Source: Nemertoderma westbladi (lineage: Eukaryota > Xenacoelomorpha > Nemertodermatida > Nemertodermatidae). Taken from it: a stretch of DNA of 24,565 bases. Position numbers and translations under genes: made by a program. Of the stretch, positions 1 through 9,179 are shown one piece after another. Position 1 is the stretch's first letter, and each line of letters begins with the position of its first letter. The notes under the pieces were generated by a model. It saw nothing but the letters and a program-made list of their open reading frames with translations, was not told the origin of the DNA and did not search any database. Location: the NCBI GenBank assembly GCA_032718475.1, contig JAUCBJ010003486.1, forward strand, positions 1 through 24,565, in the 5' to 3' direction.

Positions 1-1170
1 AACAAAGATAACAGCCAGATGCCTGTCTTTCTTTTTTGATAACTCTTCAATTATCCTTCTAAGTGCCAAAATGGGCTCCATGGTCCCACGACCGTTACGG
101 AACCCATTCTGATTTCCACGTAGCAGTCTCTCAATGGGATCCCTGATGCGATTTAATAGAATTCTATTGTATAGTTTTGCAGCAATCGAGATCAATGAGA
201 TTCCCCGAAAAGAACCATAGAGTGTTAGGTTGCCCTTCTTGGGAACTGGCACCAACTTATTTGTTTTCATTTCTTGTGGGACTCTTGTTGTACGGTACAT
301 GTCTACTATGATGGGATAGATGAGCTTTAAACACTCAGGTATTTTAAAGACCTCAGGGGGAACACCATCTACTCCACTGGCACGATTGGTCTTAATGCTC
401 TTTGCAGCAGCCTTCACTTCTGCAAAGGAAATATCGCCAATGGGAATATCTGGGAGTACAGACTCAGACACTTTTACTTCTATAAAGTTATCAGGCAATA
501 CCCTGTCATTATTGAGGAGCTTTTCAAAGTGGGCTTTCCAACCATTGAGGCGATCGGCTGGTGATTCAGCCTTAACCTTGGTGGTTGGTTGGCTTTTCCG
601 CCCAGTAAGCAGATTGATCGATTTCCATGCCTGGGATGATTGCCTGCTGTCTTCAGCATCATTGATGGCATCAACCTGTTGGTTTATTAGCTCCTGTAGA
701 TTAACAGAGTACTGCCTGTTCAGGGACCTAGATGCAGCTTTAACTGCATTCTTGGCCGCTGTAGTCTGTTTGAGTCGGGACTCTTTCTGCGCCTTGTGAG
801 AGGTCATTTCGGCACTTCTGAATTTTGTTGTCAGTCCAGGGGGCCCGTTTCCTGTTTCGAGGGTATACAGGAACTGTTTCTGCAGCTGCTAACTTAACTG
901 CCTCTGTGAAGGCAGTATAGCCCTCTCAGTACAGTGATCTGCCGCCTCAGAGGCAAGAGCCTCATACCTGTTGCTCAGCTGTAGTGTGAAGCTGGATCTC
1001 ACACTTGGCTGTTGCATCAGAGAGGACCAGTCATGCCGCGGCAAGACAGATTTCGTTGTTCTGCTAGCACGCAGACTAAGTCTTACCTTGGCCACAATAA
1101 GGCGGTGACCACTGGAGAAGGGTCGTAGTGTAAATGCATTGCAGTCTTGTATAGAGCTCCTGTATTTCCT
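1..1170 (-). mobile_element. 5'-truncated inverted copy of the RTE-like LINE, running off the window
   Basis: The reverse complement of this stretch matches the full-length LINE at about 5133-6295 almost base for base; a 159-codon antisense frame shared by both copies differs at only a few positions. It covers the end of the endonuclease domain and the reverse transcriptase (RT) up to just before catalytic motif A. Homology stops abruptly near 1170, the usual 5' truncation of target-primed insertion. The 3' end and any target-site duplication lie outside the window. Relative to the full copy there is a 5-bp insertion near 926-930 that shifts the frame, and the endonuclease SDH motif reads SGH, losing the aspartate. 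This copy cannot make a working protein. Together with the full copy it forms an inverted repeat of over 1.1 kb. Confidence 0.9.
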
Positions 1171-1434
1171 ATTATGGGTATATTTACTTTTGTGATTCAG
1201 GATGAAAATAGTGAAGTACACATTCATGATGCCAATATTGAAATAGATGAACAAGTAGTAAGCATTGGCAAAACAGCACCACCGACTGAATAAAACCGAG
1301 AACCAAGTTATAGAAACATCAAAAATTGTAAATCTTCCTAAGGAGTGTAAAGTTGAGCGGGTCAGTTTATGTAACAACAAGATGAAACAAAGTTTCAAAC
1401 AGAATAAATTCTATCTAACTGTTTAGTCTGAGTG
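1171..1434. other. Unassigned sequence right of the truncated LINE
   Basis: No recognisable gene. A 39-codon plus-strand frame from the ATG at 1174 to the TAA at 1291 is acidic and opens exactly at the LINE junction. I cannot assign it and see no supporting splice or promoter signal. Confidence 0.3.
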
Positions 1435-1586
1435 GAATATAGCGAAGATTAAGTTGGAGGACATATTTCATCTAAATCTAGTGAATATAGCGACGATTAA
1501 GTTGGAGGACATATTTCATCTAAATCTTGTGAATATAGCGACGATTAAGTTGGAGGAAATATTTGATCTAAATCTAGTGAATATAG
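1435..1586. repeat. 48-bp tandem repeat, three units
   Basis: Units begin with GAATATAG at 1435, 1483 and 1531, with a partial fourth at 1579, giving an exact 48-bp period. Because 48 is divisible by three, the plus strand translates as a 16-residue repeat (containing IFHLNLVNI) with no stop, and the frame runs on to about 1771. There is no clear ATG or domain, so I treat it as a minisatellite rather than a protein repeat. Confidence 0.85.
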
Positions 1587-1825
1587 TTAAATATAATAAG
1601 AAGGACCACAATAAACAAAATTTTGATCATCAGTTGTTTGCACTTATTGTTTTTTTTGGAATTATGTCACTTTCTGGATACAATTGCTGGGCTAATTTAA
1701 AACATTACTGGTCATTGGAATTGGATAAGGATATTAGATATGATCTAGTAAGGTCAACATACCATGCCTAGAATATGATTCCAGGAGATAAATTTTAACT
1801 TTTATGTTTAACTTTAACTTTTACA

Positions 1826-2455
1826 ATTTTTGGATACAAACAATGGATGCTGGCATCCTCTTGTTGCTATCCATATAAAATCCAGCTTCATCTGTGTTCT
1901 CCACACAATTACTGTCTCGGGGATTTTGTGCCACAGGTACAGATACTGTAGAGAGAACCGCATTGGGAAATGTTCAATTAGTTCGAAAGTTGAGACTAGT
2001 AAGAAGATGAGTAGTGAGTTTGACTTCTGTACTGATACTAATTCTGGAATCGAAATTGTGTCCTGGAATGACAATAATGTTGTAACATTGATCAGCAACA
2101 GCTGCTTCAGAGTGGAACAACTCGGGATTGATCCAAGTCTTCTAAAGTAGATATCAAGCGGCCATATGTTACCATATGCGGCCATAGTACAATAAATTCA
2201 TGGGGTTATTGATCTTGTTGATAAAGCTCTGAATGATTGTCGCCATCATATAAGAGGAAAGGAAAAAAAAGAAAAAAAAAAGAAGGGACTGACCTTGGAT
2301 TAGGATTTCGTATTGGCCGCTTTTAATGGATACATTCAATATTTCCATGAATGCGGCCTGGAAGCTCTATGAAATGAGCTGTCGATATTATGAGTACTGT
2401 GGACTAATTACATTATTTCGTCACACGATTACTTAAGTGATGCTTAGGAATAAAA
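1826..2455 (+). pseudogene. Decayed piggyBac-type transposase fragment
   Basis: Pieces in different plus-strand frames line up in the order expected of the C-terminal half of a piggyBac DDD transposase. A CRENRIGKC segment near 1950 corresponds to the family's 'GT-x-R-x-NR' block. TDTNSGIEIVSWNDNNVV near 2033-2085 matches the family's stretch around the conserved 'W-x-D' aspartate. KVDIKRPYV lies near 2145, and YWPLLMDTFNIS then NAAWKLYE near 2312-2370 match the 'N-x-S...AW' block. The frames are separated by stops and a purine-rich insertion near 2262-2284. No inverted termini or TTAA duplication could be tied to it. It is a fossil and makes no active enzyme. It belongs to the same superfamily as the TTAA-flanked elements further right, though the sequence does not show that it mobilised them. 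Confidence 0.75.
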
Positions 2456-2586
2456 TACGGTCAGAATTAAGAAATTATTTTATAATTTTGATTCAAAATA
2501 TATATCGCAGAAAAGGAATGAAGTGGGTTTGGAGGAGTTTTATATTAAATAAATCATTGCAATATTAATTTGCACACTTTCAGGTA

Positions 2587-2714
2587 CTAACCATCAGGAC
2601 ATGTATCGCATGACACCATGCAATTAGGAAGCATCCAACCTGGGTTGTTTACACATTCATCAATATTTGCCCAGTAAGCACATGATGAATGATAATCTCT
2701 ACATAGTGGTATAT
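2587..2714 (-). CDS. Host exon encoding a ShKT domain, probably C-terminal part of a metalloprotease
   Basis: On the minus strand a polypyrimidine run ends in CAG at 2715-2717. From 2714 the exon reads two bases and then 41 codons to a TAG at 2587-2589. It encodes one complete ShKT domain with six cysteines spaced C-x6-C-x8-C-x10-C-x3-C-x2-C, including the family's W-A near cysteine 2 and NPGWM before cysteine 4. ShKT domains are secreted disulphide modules often attached to metalloproteases; they also occur in cnidarian peptides that act on potassium channels. The exon starts in phase 1, which matches the phase in which the protease exon at 14202-14374 ends. The frame may stop at the TAG, or it may splice at a GTTAGT starting at 2591. 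Assignment to the protease gene is inference from strand, order and phase. Confidence 0.7.
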
Positions 2715-2769
2715 CTGAAAAAAAAAAACGATGTACGATGATGAGTTGTATCTAGTGTAATTCAGAAGC

Positions 2770-3669
2770 TTGATTGGAATAAACGACAAAAATAATGAAA
2801 AATATTACCATCGAATTATCAAACTATCCAAAGAAATATCATATTTAATCACCTACAAATCTAATACTCACCTTAAGGGGAGAGCGAGGGTGGGGGGGGA
2901 GGTTGATAGCCCTTCATGTGGTAAAATTTTCACATATTTTGTTTTTTTGTCTGATATTTAATGGGGATTTCAAATCTTAAAACGGCTTGGCGAGATCTTT
3001 TTAGTTTACGAATTATTGCTGTCTTTCCGTCTGCCAGTTTGTCCGTCAAAATTTAGAAGACAGACAGACAGACAAACCGTCATGCAGATATATTAGATAC
3101 CACCAAACATTAAAACTGACGTCGGAAATTAAATCACCAACCCGAAAATCCCCATCTTGATAATTTTAGATCTTAATAAATCTTAGATCATAATGAGTTG
3201 GTATGATACCAACATGGAATTTACCAATCAATTTTGGTGATCTCGGCCATTGTTGCCTCATATACTATTTGCGATAGAGGATATGTGTCATCCTGGAGAA
3301 TACTTTACTCAACGGGCTTCAAAAGCGCAGCAAAGAACAAAATGAAAATCAGTCCCGAAAGAGAGATAACTTACAATCAAATTTTGGAACTATATCTCAA
3401 CAGGCTATAAATTTACAGCAGTTGGTCGCATCTAATTGAAGTTTTATTTCTCGATAAACTTTTAAAAAAAATAATTACTATTGAACTTGAAGACTGTTTT
3501 ATTCATGCATATGAATGTTGAATGAAAATTAGCACAAATTAATATAATAAAACAAGTTAATATAATAAAATTAATACAATAAAACACAGAATCTCTGAGG
3601 AATACCGTTGTATAACAATGACTATTGAGTAAACATAAATAAATTGATTATGATAACTGTAAATGGGGT
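2770..3669. other. Intronic or intergenic DNA without a recognised gene
   Basis: AT-rich sequence. It holds a G8 run near 2891-2898 and a GTCT/GACA-rich inverted pair around 3030-3086 (CTGTCTTTCCGTCTG against GACAGACAGACAGAC). No exon with cysteines or a metalloprotease motif was found on the minus strand here. Confidence 0.5.
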
Positions 3670-3691
3670 CTAATTGAGCATGGAATGAGAT
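3670..3691. repeat. Left target-site duplication of the full-length LINE
   Basis: These 22 bases recur without mismatch at 7444-7465. Left copy and right copy exactly bracket the element, and flanking sequence outside them is unrelated, as expected for a duplication made at insertion. Confidence 0.9.
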
Positions 3692-4111
3692 CCTGGTCAG
3701 GTCTGGTATTCTAGGTCATTGATCAAGAAAACTTGCCACCTCCATGCAGCATAAAGGAGGTGCCACCTGTAGCTGCATAGACCCTCTTACTAGGGCAAAT
3801 CTGGTCCTGTAACTAGGACCCCCTGCGTTCTGGGATAAGGACGCCCTTGGTCCTGTATTAAGGACCCATATACTTGGCTGCAGGGGTATATGGCCTGACC
3901 AGGCAGATGGTGATCTACCAATGGCTGGTCAGGAGTAGAGTGTTCTCATGTCCACTCTGAGAGCACTTCACTGCGACCTGCACCTGGCAGCAAGGGTACA
4001 GGGCATGACCCAGCAGATGAGCTGCGACAGCCAATGGTGGGTCATGTGCGCCAGAGTAGATATGGGTGATGGGCCTCATATCTGACTCCATTGCGACACC
4101 CACCCTGTGGA
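3692..4111 (+). promoter_or_regulatory. LINE 5' UTR with duplicated module and serial hairpins
   Basis: A roughly 110-bp module occurs twice, diverged, at about 3873-3978 and 3984-4100; both contain a CAATGG core and end in CACTGCGACC or CATTGCGACA. Short perfect stems follow one another: 3737-3743 with 3756-3762, 3803-3808 with 3815-3820, 3849-3854 with 3861-3866, 3894-3902 with 3925-3933, and 4004-4012 with 4038-4046. The last two are the same hairpin in the two modules with different bases on both arms that still pair. The first ten bases of the element (3692-3701) are also exactly complementary to 3894-3903. A role in promoter activity, RNA folding or translation is inference. Confidence 0.65.
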
Positions 4112-7100
4112 ATGGCAAACCAGGGTGTGGTATTTGCCCCGAGAGCTGACTCGGCAAAAAAGCACCCCCCAACCCCCACTATGGATTACATTAGCAATGC
4201 GGAGGTCCGGCCACTAGAGGCCAGTGGAATTACCGGACACAATCAGCCTCACAGGCGTCAGTTAACTCCTGACCGGCTGCCTGTCTCACCCCCTACTGGA
4301 GAGAGAGCAGCCAACAATTCTTTGAGTCCCTTTCCTGATGACCTTTCTGGCCCAAACCCTGGGTCACCAGGAAGGCCAGATTGTGATGGGGAGAGGGATT
4401 CTGGAGTTGGAGGCTACTCTCATGTTCCACCCCGACCAACAAAGCCATTGGTGAATCTGAGGCAAGTCACAAGACTAGCCTCAGTAAACACCCTAACACT
4501 AGGGTCCCCAATGCGACAAGGTGAGCTGACTGCCTTGGCAGATAAGCTTTCTCTTAGCGCAGTGGGTGTTCAAGAGCACCGAATGCAGACTGGACAGACT
4601 GATGAGGTTCTGATTAAGGACATGGGGGGCGGTTGGCGACTCGCCCTCGCGTCAGCAGATGATAGTGGCAATGGTGGAATTGGTCTATTGATGAATCCAA
4701 CTGCACATGCAGCATTGGACAAAATAGACCAAATCTCTAACCGCATCATCCGTTGCCACTTCTCATGTTCTGGAAGACTGGCTAAGAAGTTTCCTAAGGT
4801 GGTTCTGATTGTGTGCTACTCTCCAACTAGTGTTGCCCCTGTAGAGGAGGTGGAAAATTTCTACCACAATCTACAAGCAGCTACTGATGGAGTGGATCAG
4901 CATGCATTCTTAACATTCCTGGGAGACTTTAATGCAAGTCTGCATCAATCACCTACATCGCCCTGGGTCTATAGCAATAGTGTTAACCGTAATTCTGTCC
5001 ATCTTCAGGATTTTATCTCTGGAAATGGATTGTTTACGGCTGGAACCCAGTTCAAGAAGTGAACTGGAAAGCTATGGACTCAGAGTGGACCCAGTGGTCA
5101 CAAGTCCCAGATAGACCATATTCTGTTTCGTAGGAAATACAGGAGCGCTATACAAGACTGTAATGCATTTACACTTCGACCCTTCTCCAGTGATCACCGC
5201 CTTATTGTGGCCAAGGTAAGACTTAGTCTGCGTGCTAGCAGAACAACGAAATCTGCCTTGCCGCGGCATGACTGGTCCTCTCTGTTGCAACAGCCAAGTG
5301 TGAGATCCAGCTTCACACTACAGTAGAGCAACAGGTATGAGGCTCTTGCCTCTGAGGCGGCAGATCACTGTGAGGGCTATACTGCCTTTACAGAAGCAGT
5401 TAAGTTAGCAGCTGCAGAAACAGTTCCTGTATACCCTCGAAACAAGAAAAGGGCCCCCTGGACTGACAACAAAATTCAGAAGTGCCGAAATGACCTTCAT
5501 AAGGCGCAGAAAGAGTCCCGACTCAAACAGACTACAGCGGCCAAGAATGCAGTTAAGGCTGCATCTAGGTCCCTGAACAGGCAGTACTCTGCTAATCTAC
5601 AGGAGCTAATAAACCAACAGGTTGATGCCATCAATGATGCTGACGACAGCAGGCAATCATCACAGGCATGGAAATCGATCAATCTGCTTACTGGGCGGAA
5701 AAGCCAACCAACCACCAAGGTTAAGGCTGAATCACCAGCCGATCGCCTCAATGGTTGGAAAGCCCACTTTGAAAAGCTCCTCAATAATGACAGGGTATTG
5801 CCTGATAACTTTATAGAAGTAAAAGTGTCTGAGTCTGTACTCCCAGATATTCCCATTGGCGATATCTCCTTTGCAGAAGTGAAGGCTGATGCAAAGAGCA
5901 TTAAGACCAATCGTGCCAGTGGAGTAGATGGTGTTCCCCCTGAGGTCTTTAAAATACCTGAGTGTTTAAAGCTCATCTATCCCATCATAGTAGACATGTA
6001 CCGAACAACAAGAGTCCCACAAGAAATGAAAACAAATAAGTTGGTGCCAGTTCCCAAGAAGGGCAACCTAACACTCTATGGTTCTTTTCGGGGAATCTCA
6101 TTGATCTCGATTGCTGCAAAGCTATACAATAGGATTCTATTAAATCGCATCAGGGATCTCATTGAGAGACTGCTCCGTGGAAATCAGAATGGGTTCCGTA
6201 AAGGTCGTGGGACCATGGAGCCCATTTTGGCACTTAGAAGGATAATTGAAGAGTTATCAAAAAAGAAAGACAGGCATCTGGCTGTTATCTTTGTTGACTT
6301 CTTCAAGGCCTTTGATTCAGTCTCTCGCTCACGTATGTTCAGCATACTTTCATTATATGGGATTCCTGATGAAATTATTGCAGCAATCAGATCAGTATAC
6401 GATGGTTCGACAACATTTGTGTCTACTGTTGATGGTGACACAGAACCATTTGAAGTGTTATGGGGCGTCCTCCAAGGAGACACACTTGCACCATTCTTGT
6501 TCATTATTGTGGTTGACTATGTTCTACGCATGTCCTTAGATCATTATACTGATGATGGGGTGATGATAACTCCACCTACTGGCTCCAGAAGTCGAGGAAA
6601 TCCTGCCAAGTACCTAACTGATCTAGACTTTGCTGATGACTTAGGAGTACTCTCAAAATCATTAGAGGGAGCCCAACGGCTCCTCAGCTCATTAGAACAT
6701 GCTGCTTCTAGTGTTGGTCTATTTATTAACTCCAGAAAGACCAAAATTCTGACAGTTAACTTTGAAAGTCCTCAGCAAGTCTCTGATCGGATGAGCATAA
6801 GCTCAAAGGATGGTATGCTTGAGCATGTGGACGACTTCTGTTACCTGAGATCATGGATCCGGAAGTCAGGTGAGGACCTTCGAATACGTAAGGGAAAGGC
6901 ATGGGCAGCCTTGAATAGGCTTTCCAGGATTTGGAAGTCACCGAGAATTAATCGGAAACTTAAGGTCCGATTATTTAGAGCAGCAGTAGTTCCAGTACTC
7001 CTCTACGGGAGTCCATGCTGGGCTCTAAGTGCTGAGGACACCAAATCTCTGGATGGCACATTCACAAGAATGCTACGCCGGGTTCATTGTGTCAAGTACA

Positions 7101-7408
7101 ATGCACACATCTCCAACCAGGCACTATATAACATTGGAGGTGTCTCATTGGTTCCCCCAAGCTTGACACTAGAACAAAATCGCCTCCGCTTTGCAGGACA
7201 TTGCTTTCGCTGTGAGGACCAGACAGTGCATAATCTTGTACTTTGGCAGCCTCATGGAGTGAATAAGCATGGTGGACAGCCCATGACTTTCTTGAGACGC
7301 ATCTTAAAGGACACTGGCCTTAAAGATGCGGATGATCTAGCAAATGTCATGGGTGATAGGGAGTTGTGGCGGTGCAATTTTGTTGACAAGCCGGCACAGC
7401 ATTCTTAA
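4112..7408 (+). pseudogene. LINE polyprotein: APE endonuclease plus reverse transcriptase, two in-frame stops
   Basis: One frame runs 1098 codons from the ATG at 4112, interrupted only by TGA at 5060 (codon 317) and TAG at 5324 (codon 405); there is no frameshift. Start choice: 4112 is the first ATG; the frame is open to 4091. The APE-type endonuclease spans codons of roughly 115-365, with SVNTL, QEHR near 153, GDFNA near 271, QIDHI near 333 and SDH near 360, so all catalytic residues are kept. The reverse transcriptase follows: SGVDGVPPE, VDFFKAFDS with motif A aspartate at 729, LQGDTLAPF near 788, and FADD with the first aspartate at 842. The C-terminal region has LLYGSPCWAL and ends RELWR. 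The enzyme would nick target DNA and prime cDNA synthesis from it. Both stops fall between the catalytic cores and may be recent single changes; the TGA could come from CGA by CpG decay. Confidence 0.93.
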
Positions 7409-7443
7409 AAATGCAGCTGCAATGCAGCATGCCGATCCTACTA

Positions 7444-7465
7444 CTAATTGAGCATGGAATGAGAT
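7444..7465. repeat. Right target-site duplication of the full-length LINE
   Basis: Identical to 3670-3691. It follows directly after the CTACTA end of the LINE, fixing the 3' end of the element. Confidence 0.9.
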
Positions 7466-7653
7466 ATTCTACTCTGCGAAATTCTCCAGGGACATCAGGA
7501 ACGGCAAACTTCGAAGATTGTTGGGTGAGGAAGGAACTGTGCAATGAAGGTAGTGCAGCATTGTTGTTGCTGGCTGACTGCAGATCCAACAGACATATGA
7601 GTCGCATGACCGCCAGCATTCGGAGTAGAGCAAAGGCGCTGGTGGCAGCCGTT
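7466..7653. other. Unassigned sequence between LINE and RT fragment
   Basis: Higher GC than the surroundings and open for 60 or more codons in more than one frame on both strands. The minus-strand frames could be the decayed C-terminus of the RT fragment that begins at 7654, but I recognise no motif. Confidence 0.3.
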
Positions 7654-8325
7654 TCAGACTAATTGTGCAGCAGCACGGCGACGGAAGCCAGTAAGGTACT
7701 CCGGGTTAACTGGACTCTCGGCAGGATTGTCAATGGCAATCAAAATTGATGAGGAGGAAGCATACTTGCTGATTCCAAACCACATTTTCCAGTAAAACGC
7801 TCTAACTTTTTGCACATGGTCGAGGTTTACTGGATCGCCGTCAAGGAATATGGAGCAACCGTATGTGACTACTGGAAGAATCAACGCGATCCACAGATGC
7901 TTTGCAGAGATGACAGATATGAGCGTAAGCTTCACTCTACTGGCTAAAAGGGCACATGCTTCGAGACCTTTATTGTAAAGGTGGCAATAGTGACTACTTG
8001 GACCATTTTTTGTTGATAGAACTTCTCCTAGATAGTTGAACGATGAGGCAAATTCGATCTTCTGACCATTGTACCATAATATGTCTGATTGGGCAAGGCA
8101 ACCGCCGCATCTGAATTTAACTGCCTTTGTCTTCAGGAGGTTGACGTGTAGTTTGTTTTGGAGGCAATAAGTTCCCAGCTTCTTTAGACTTTGTTGGACT
8201 TCTTCTAAAGAGTCGGATACAATTACCAGGTCGTCAGCATACATGATTACCATGCATAATGCCGTAGAGAGAAGAAGGGGGAGATCCGATACAAATAAGC
8301 TGAAGAAGAGTGGGGAGAGTTTGGA
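7654..8325 (-). pseudogene. Fragment of a second, unrelated LINE reverse transcriptase
   Basis: The minus-strand frame starts inside the RT palm with LSPLFFSLFVSDLP, corresponding to the end of motif B. It continues through YADDLVIVS (motif C), a thumb-like segment with HVNLLKTKAVKFRCGG and FNYLGE, and the post-RT region LPVVTYGCSIF, before a TGA at 7654-7656. The fingers, motif A and endonuclease are missing. The sequence is not alignable with the RTE-like LINE beside it; it resembles the CR1/Jockey-type group, but the clade is not determined. The 5' break coincides with the start of the 32-bp minisatellite. As a fragment it cannot retrotranspose. Confidence 0.85.
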
Positions 8326-8326
8326 T

Positions 8327-8550
8327 ATATATGGACATATGGACAACCATGTTATATACATGGCCCTAGACAAGACATGTGGACAACCATATTATATAGG
8401 CCCTAGACATGTGGACAACCATGTTATATAGGCCCTAGACATATGGACAACCATGTTATATAGGCCCTAGACATATGGACATGGAAAACCATGTTATGTA
8501 GGCCCTAGACATATGGACAACCATGTTATATAGGCCCTAGGGCCCTGGAC
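8327..8550. repeat. 32-bp minisatellite, about six units
   Basis: GGACAACCAT recurs at 8341, 8381, 8413, 8445 and 8515, with a variant near 8478, mostly 32 bp apart. The consensus core is CCATGTTATATAGGCCCTAG. The array abuts the broken 5' end of the RT fragment. Confidence 0.9.
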
Positions 8551-9179
8551 ATTAGGGTGGAGTGAAAAATGAAAATGTTTGAATATCTATACTCCCTAGT
8601 TATGGAAAGACGCCATTGGGCATAAAAACATCAAAAACCAAAAAAAATATATTTCTGAGTCACCCCTTGCTTGGCCTCACAGCACTTAATGTCCTAGAAT
8701 TTTTCCAAAAATAAAAATTTTTCAATGTTAACTTAATTCAATTTTTTCCAATCATCAAAGACAAAAAAAACATTATTTATATGTCTGATTATGTCAGTAA
8801 TGCACTGATTCCAAATCTGTTCTCAGATTATTCTCAGCACATACCAAAATAGTCCATACATTTTAAAATTAATAATATATTCTAGAAATTTCTCAAAAAT
8901 TGCGAGTCTATAAGATTTAATTTTTTACACATATAATATCAAACCATGACATTCTTAACTAAATATTTGCACTGATTCCAAATATTTAGCTGAAATTTCC
9001 CACAAGTATCCCAAACATGACTATCACCTCTAAGTGTTCTAGAATTTAAAAACAACTGCGCTTTTCCACATACTGTATGACTTTAATCTCAATTTAGTTG
9101 TAAATATAGGTAAGAAGGCTGACAATAAAGAAAAATAATATCTTGATTCTATCAATCAAACTACAAAGTTTTCTTCGTT
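8551..9179. other. AT-rich stretch without a gene
   Basis: Begins ATTAGGGTGGAGTG and continues as A/T-rich sequence with several TTCTAGAATTT-like motifs. It probably is the 3' flank or UTR of the pseudogene that follows on the minus strand. No open frame of note. Confidence 0.4.

Larger units (their letters stand above)
3692..7443 (+). mobile_element. Full-length, young RTE-like LINE (about 3.75 kb)
   Basis: The element lies between perfect 22-bp direct repeats. It has a roughly 420-bp GC-rich 5' UTR, one endonuclease-RT reading frame, and a 3' UTR of only about 35 bp ending in CCGATCCTACTA just before the right duplication. A single ORF with an APE-type endonuclease, no CCHC gag-like ORF1 and a very short 3' UTR ending in a short tandem motif is the organisation of the RTE group. 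The clade call is inference and needs a phylogeny. Perfect flanking repeats and very close identity to the copy at 1-1170 point to recent activity. A third, older fragment of the family lies at 12004-12288. Confidence 0.92.

Noticed and set aside
320-799. Long plus-strand frame of 159 codons, repeated as a minus-strand frame at 5497-5976
   Set aside because: It is the antisense of the LINE polyprotein in both copies. Its persistence reflects recent common origin, not a gene.
3692-3780. HDV-like self-cleaving ribozyme at the LINE 5' end
   Set aside because: Such ribozymes occur at the 5' ends of some LINEs, but I could not find the required nested pseudoknot or catalytic core; only simple hairpins are visible.
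8327-8550. CRISPR-like regular repeats
   Set aside because: The 32-bp units are contiguous with no unique spacers, and the context is eukaryotic. The same reasoning rejects the 19-bp arrays at 14433 and 16272.
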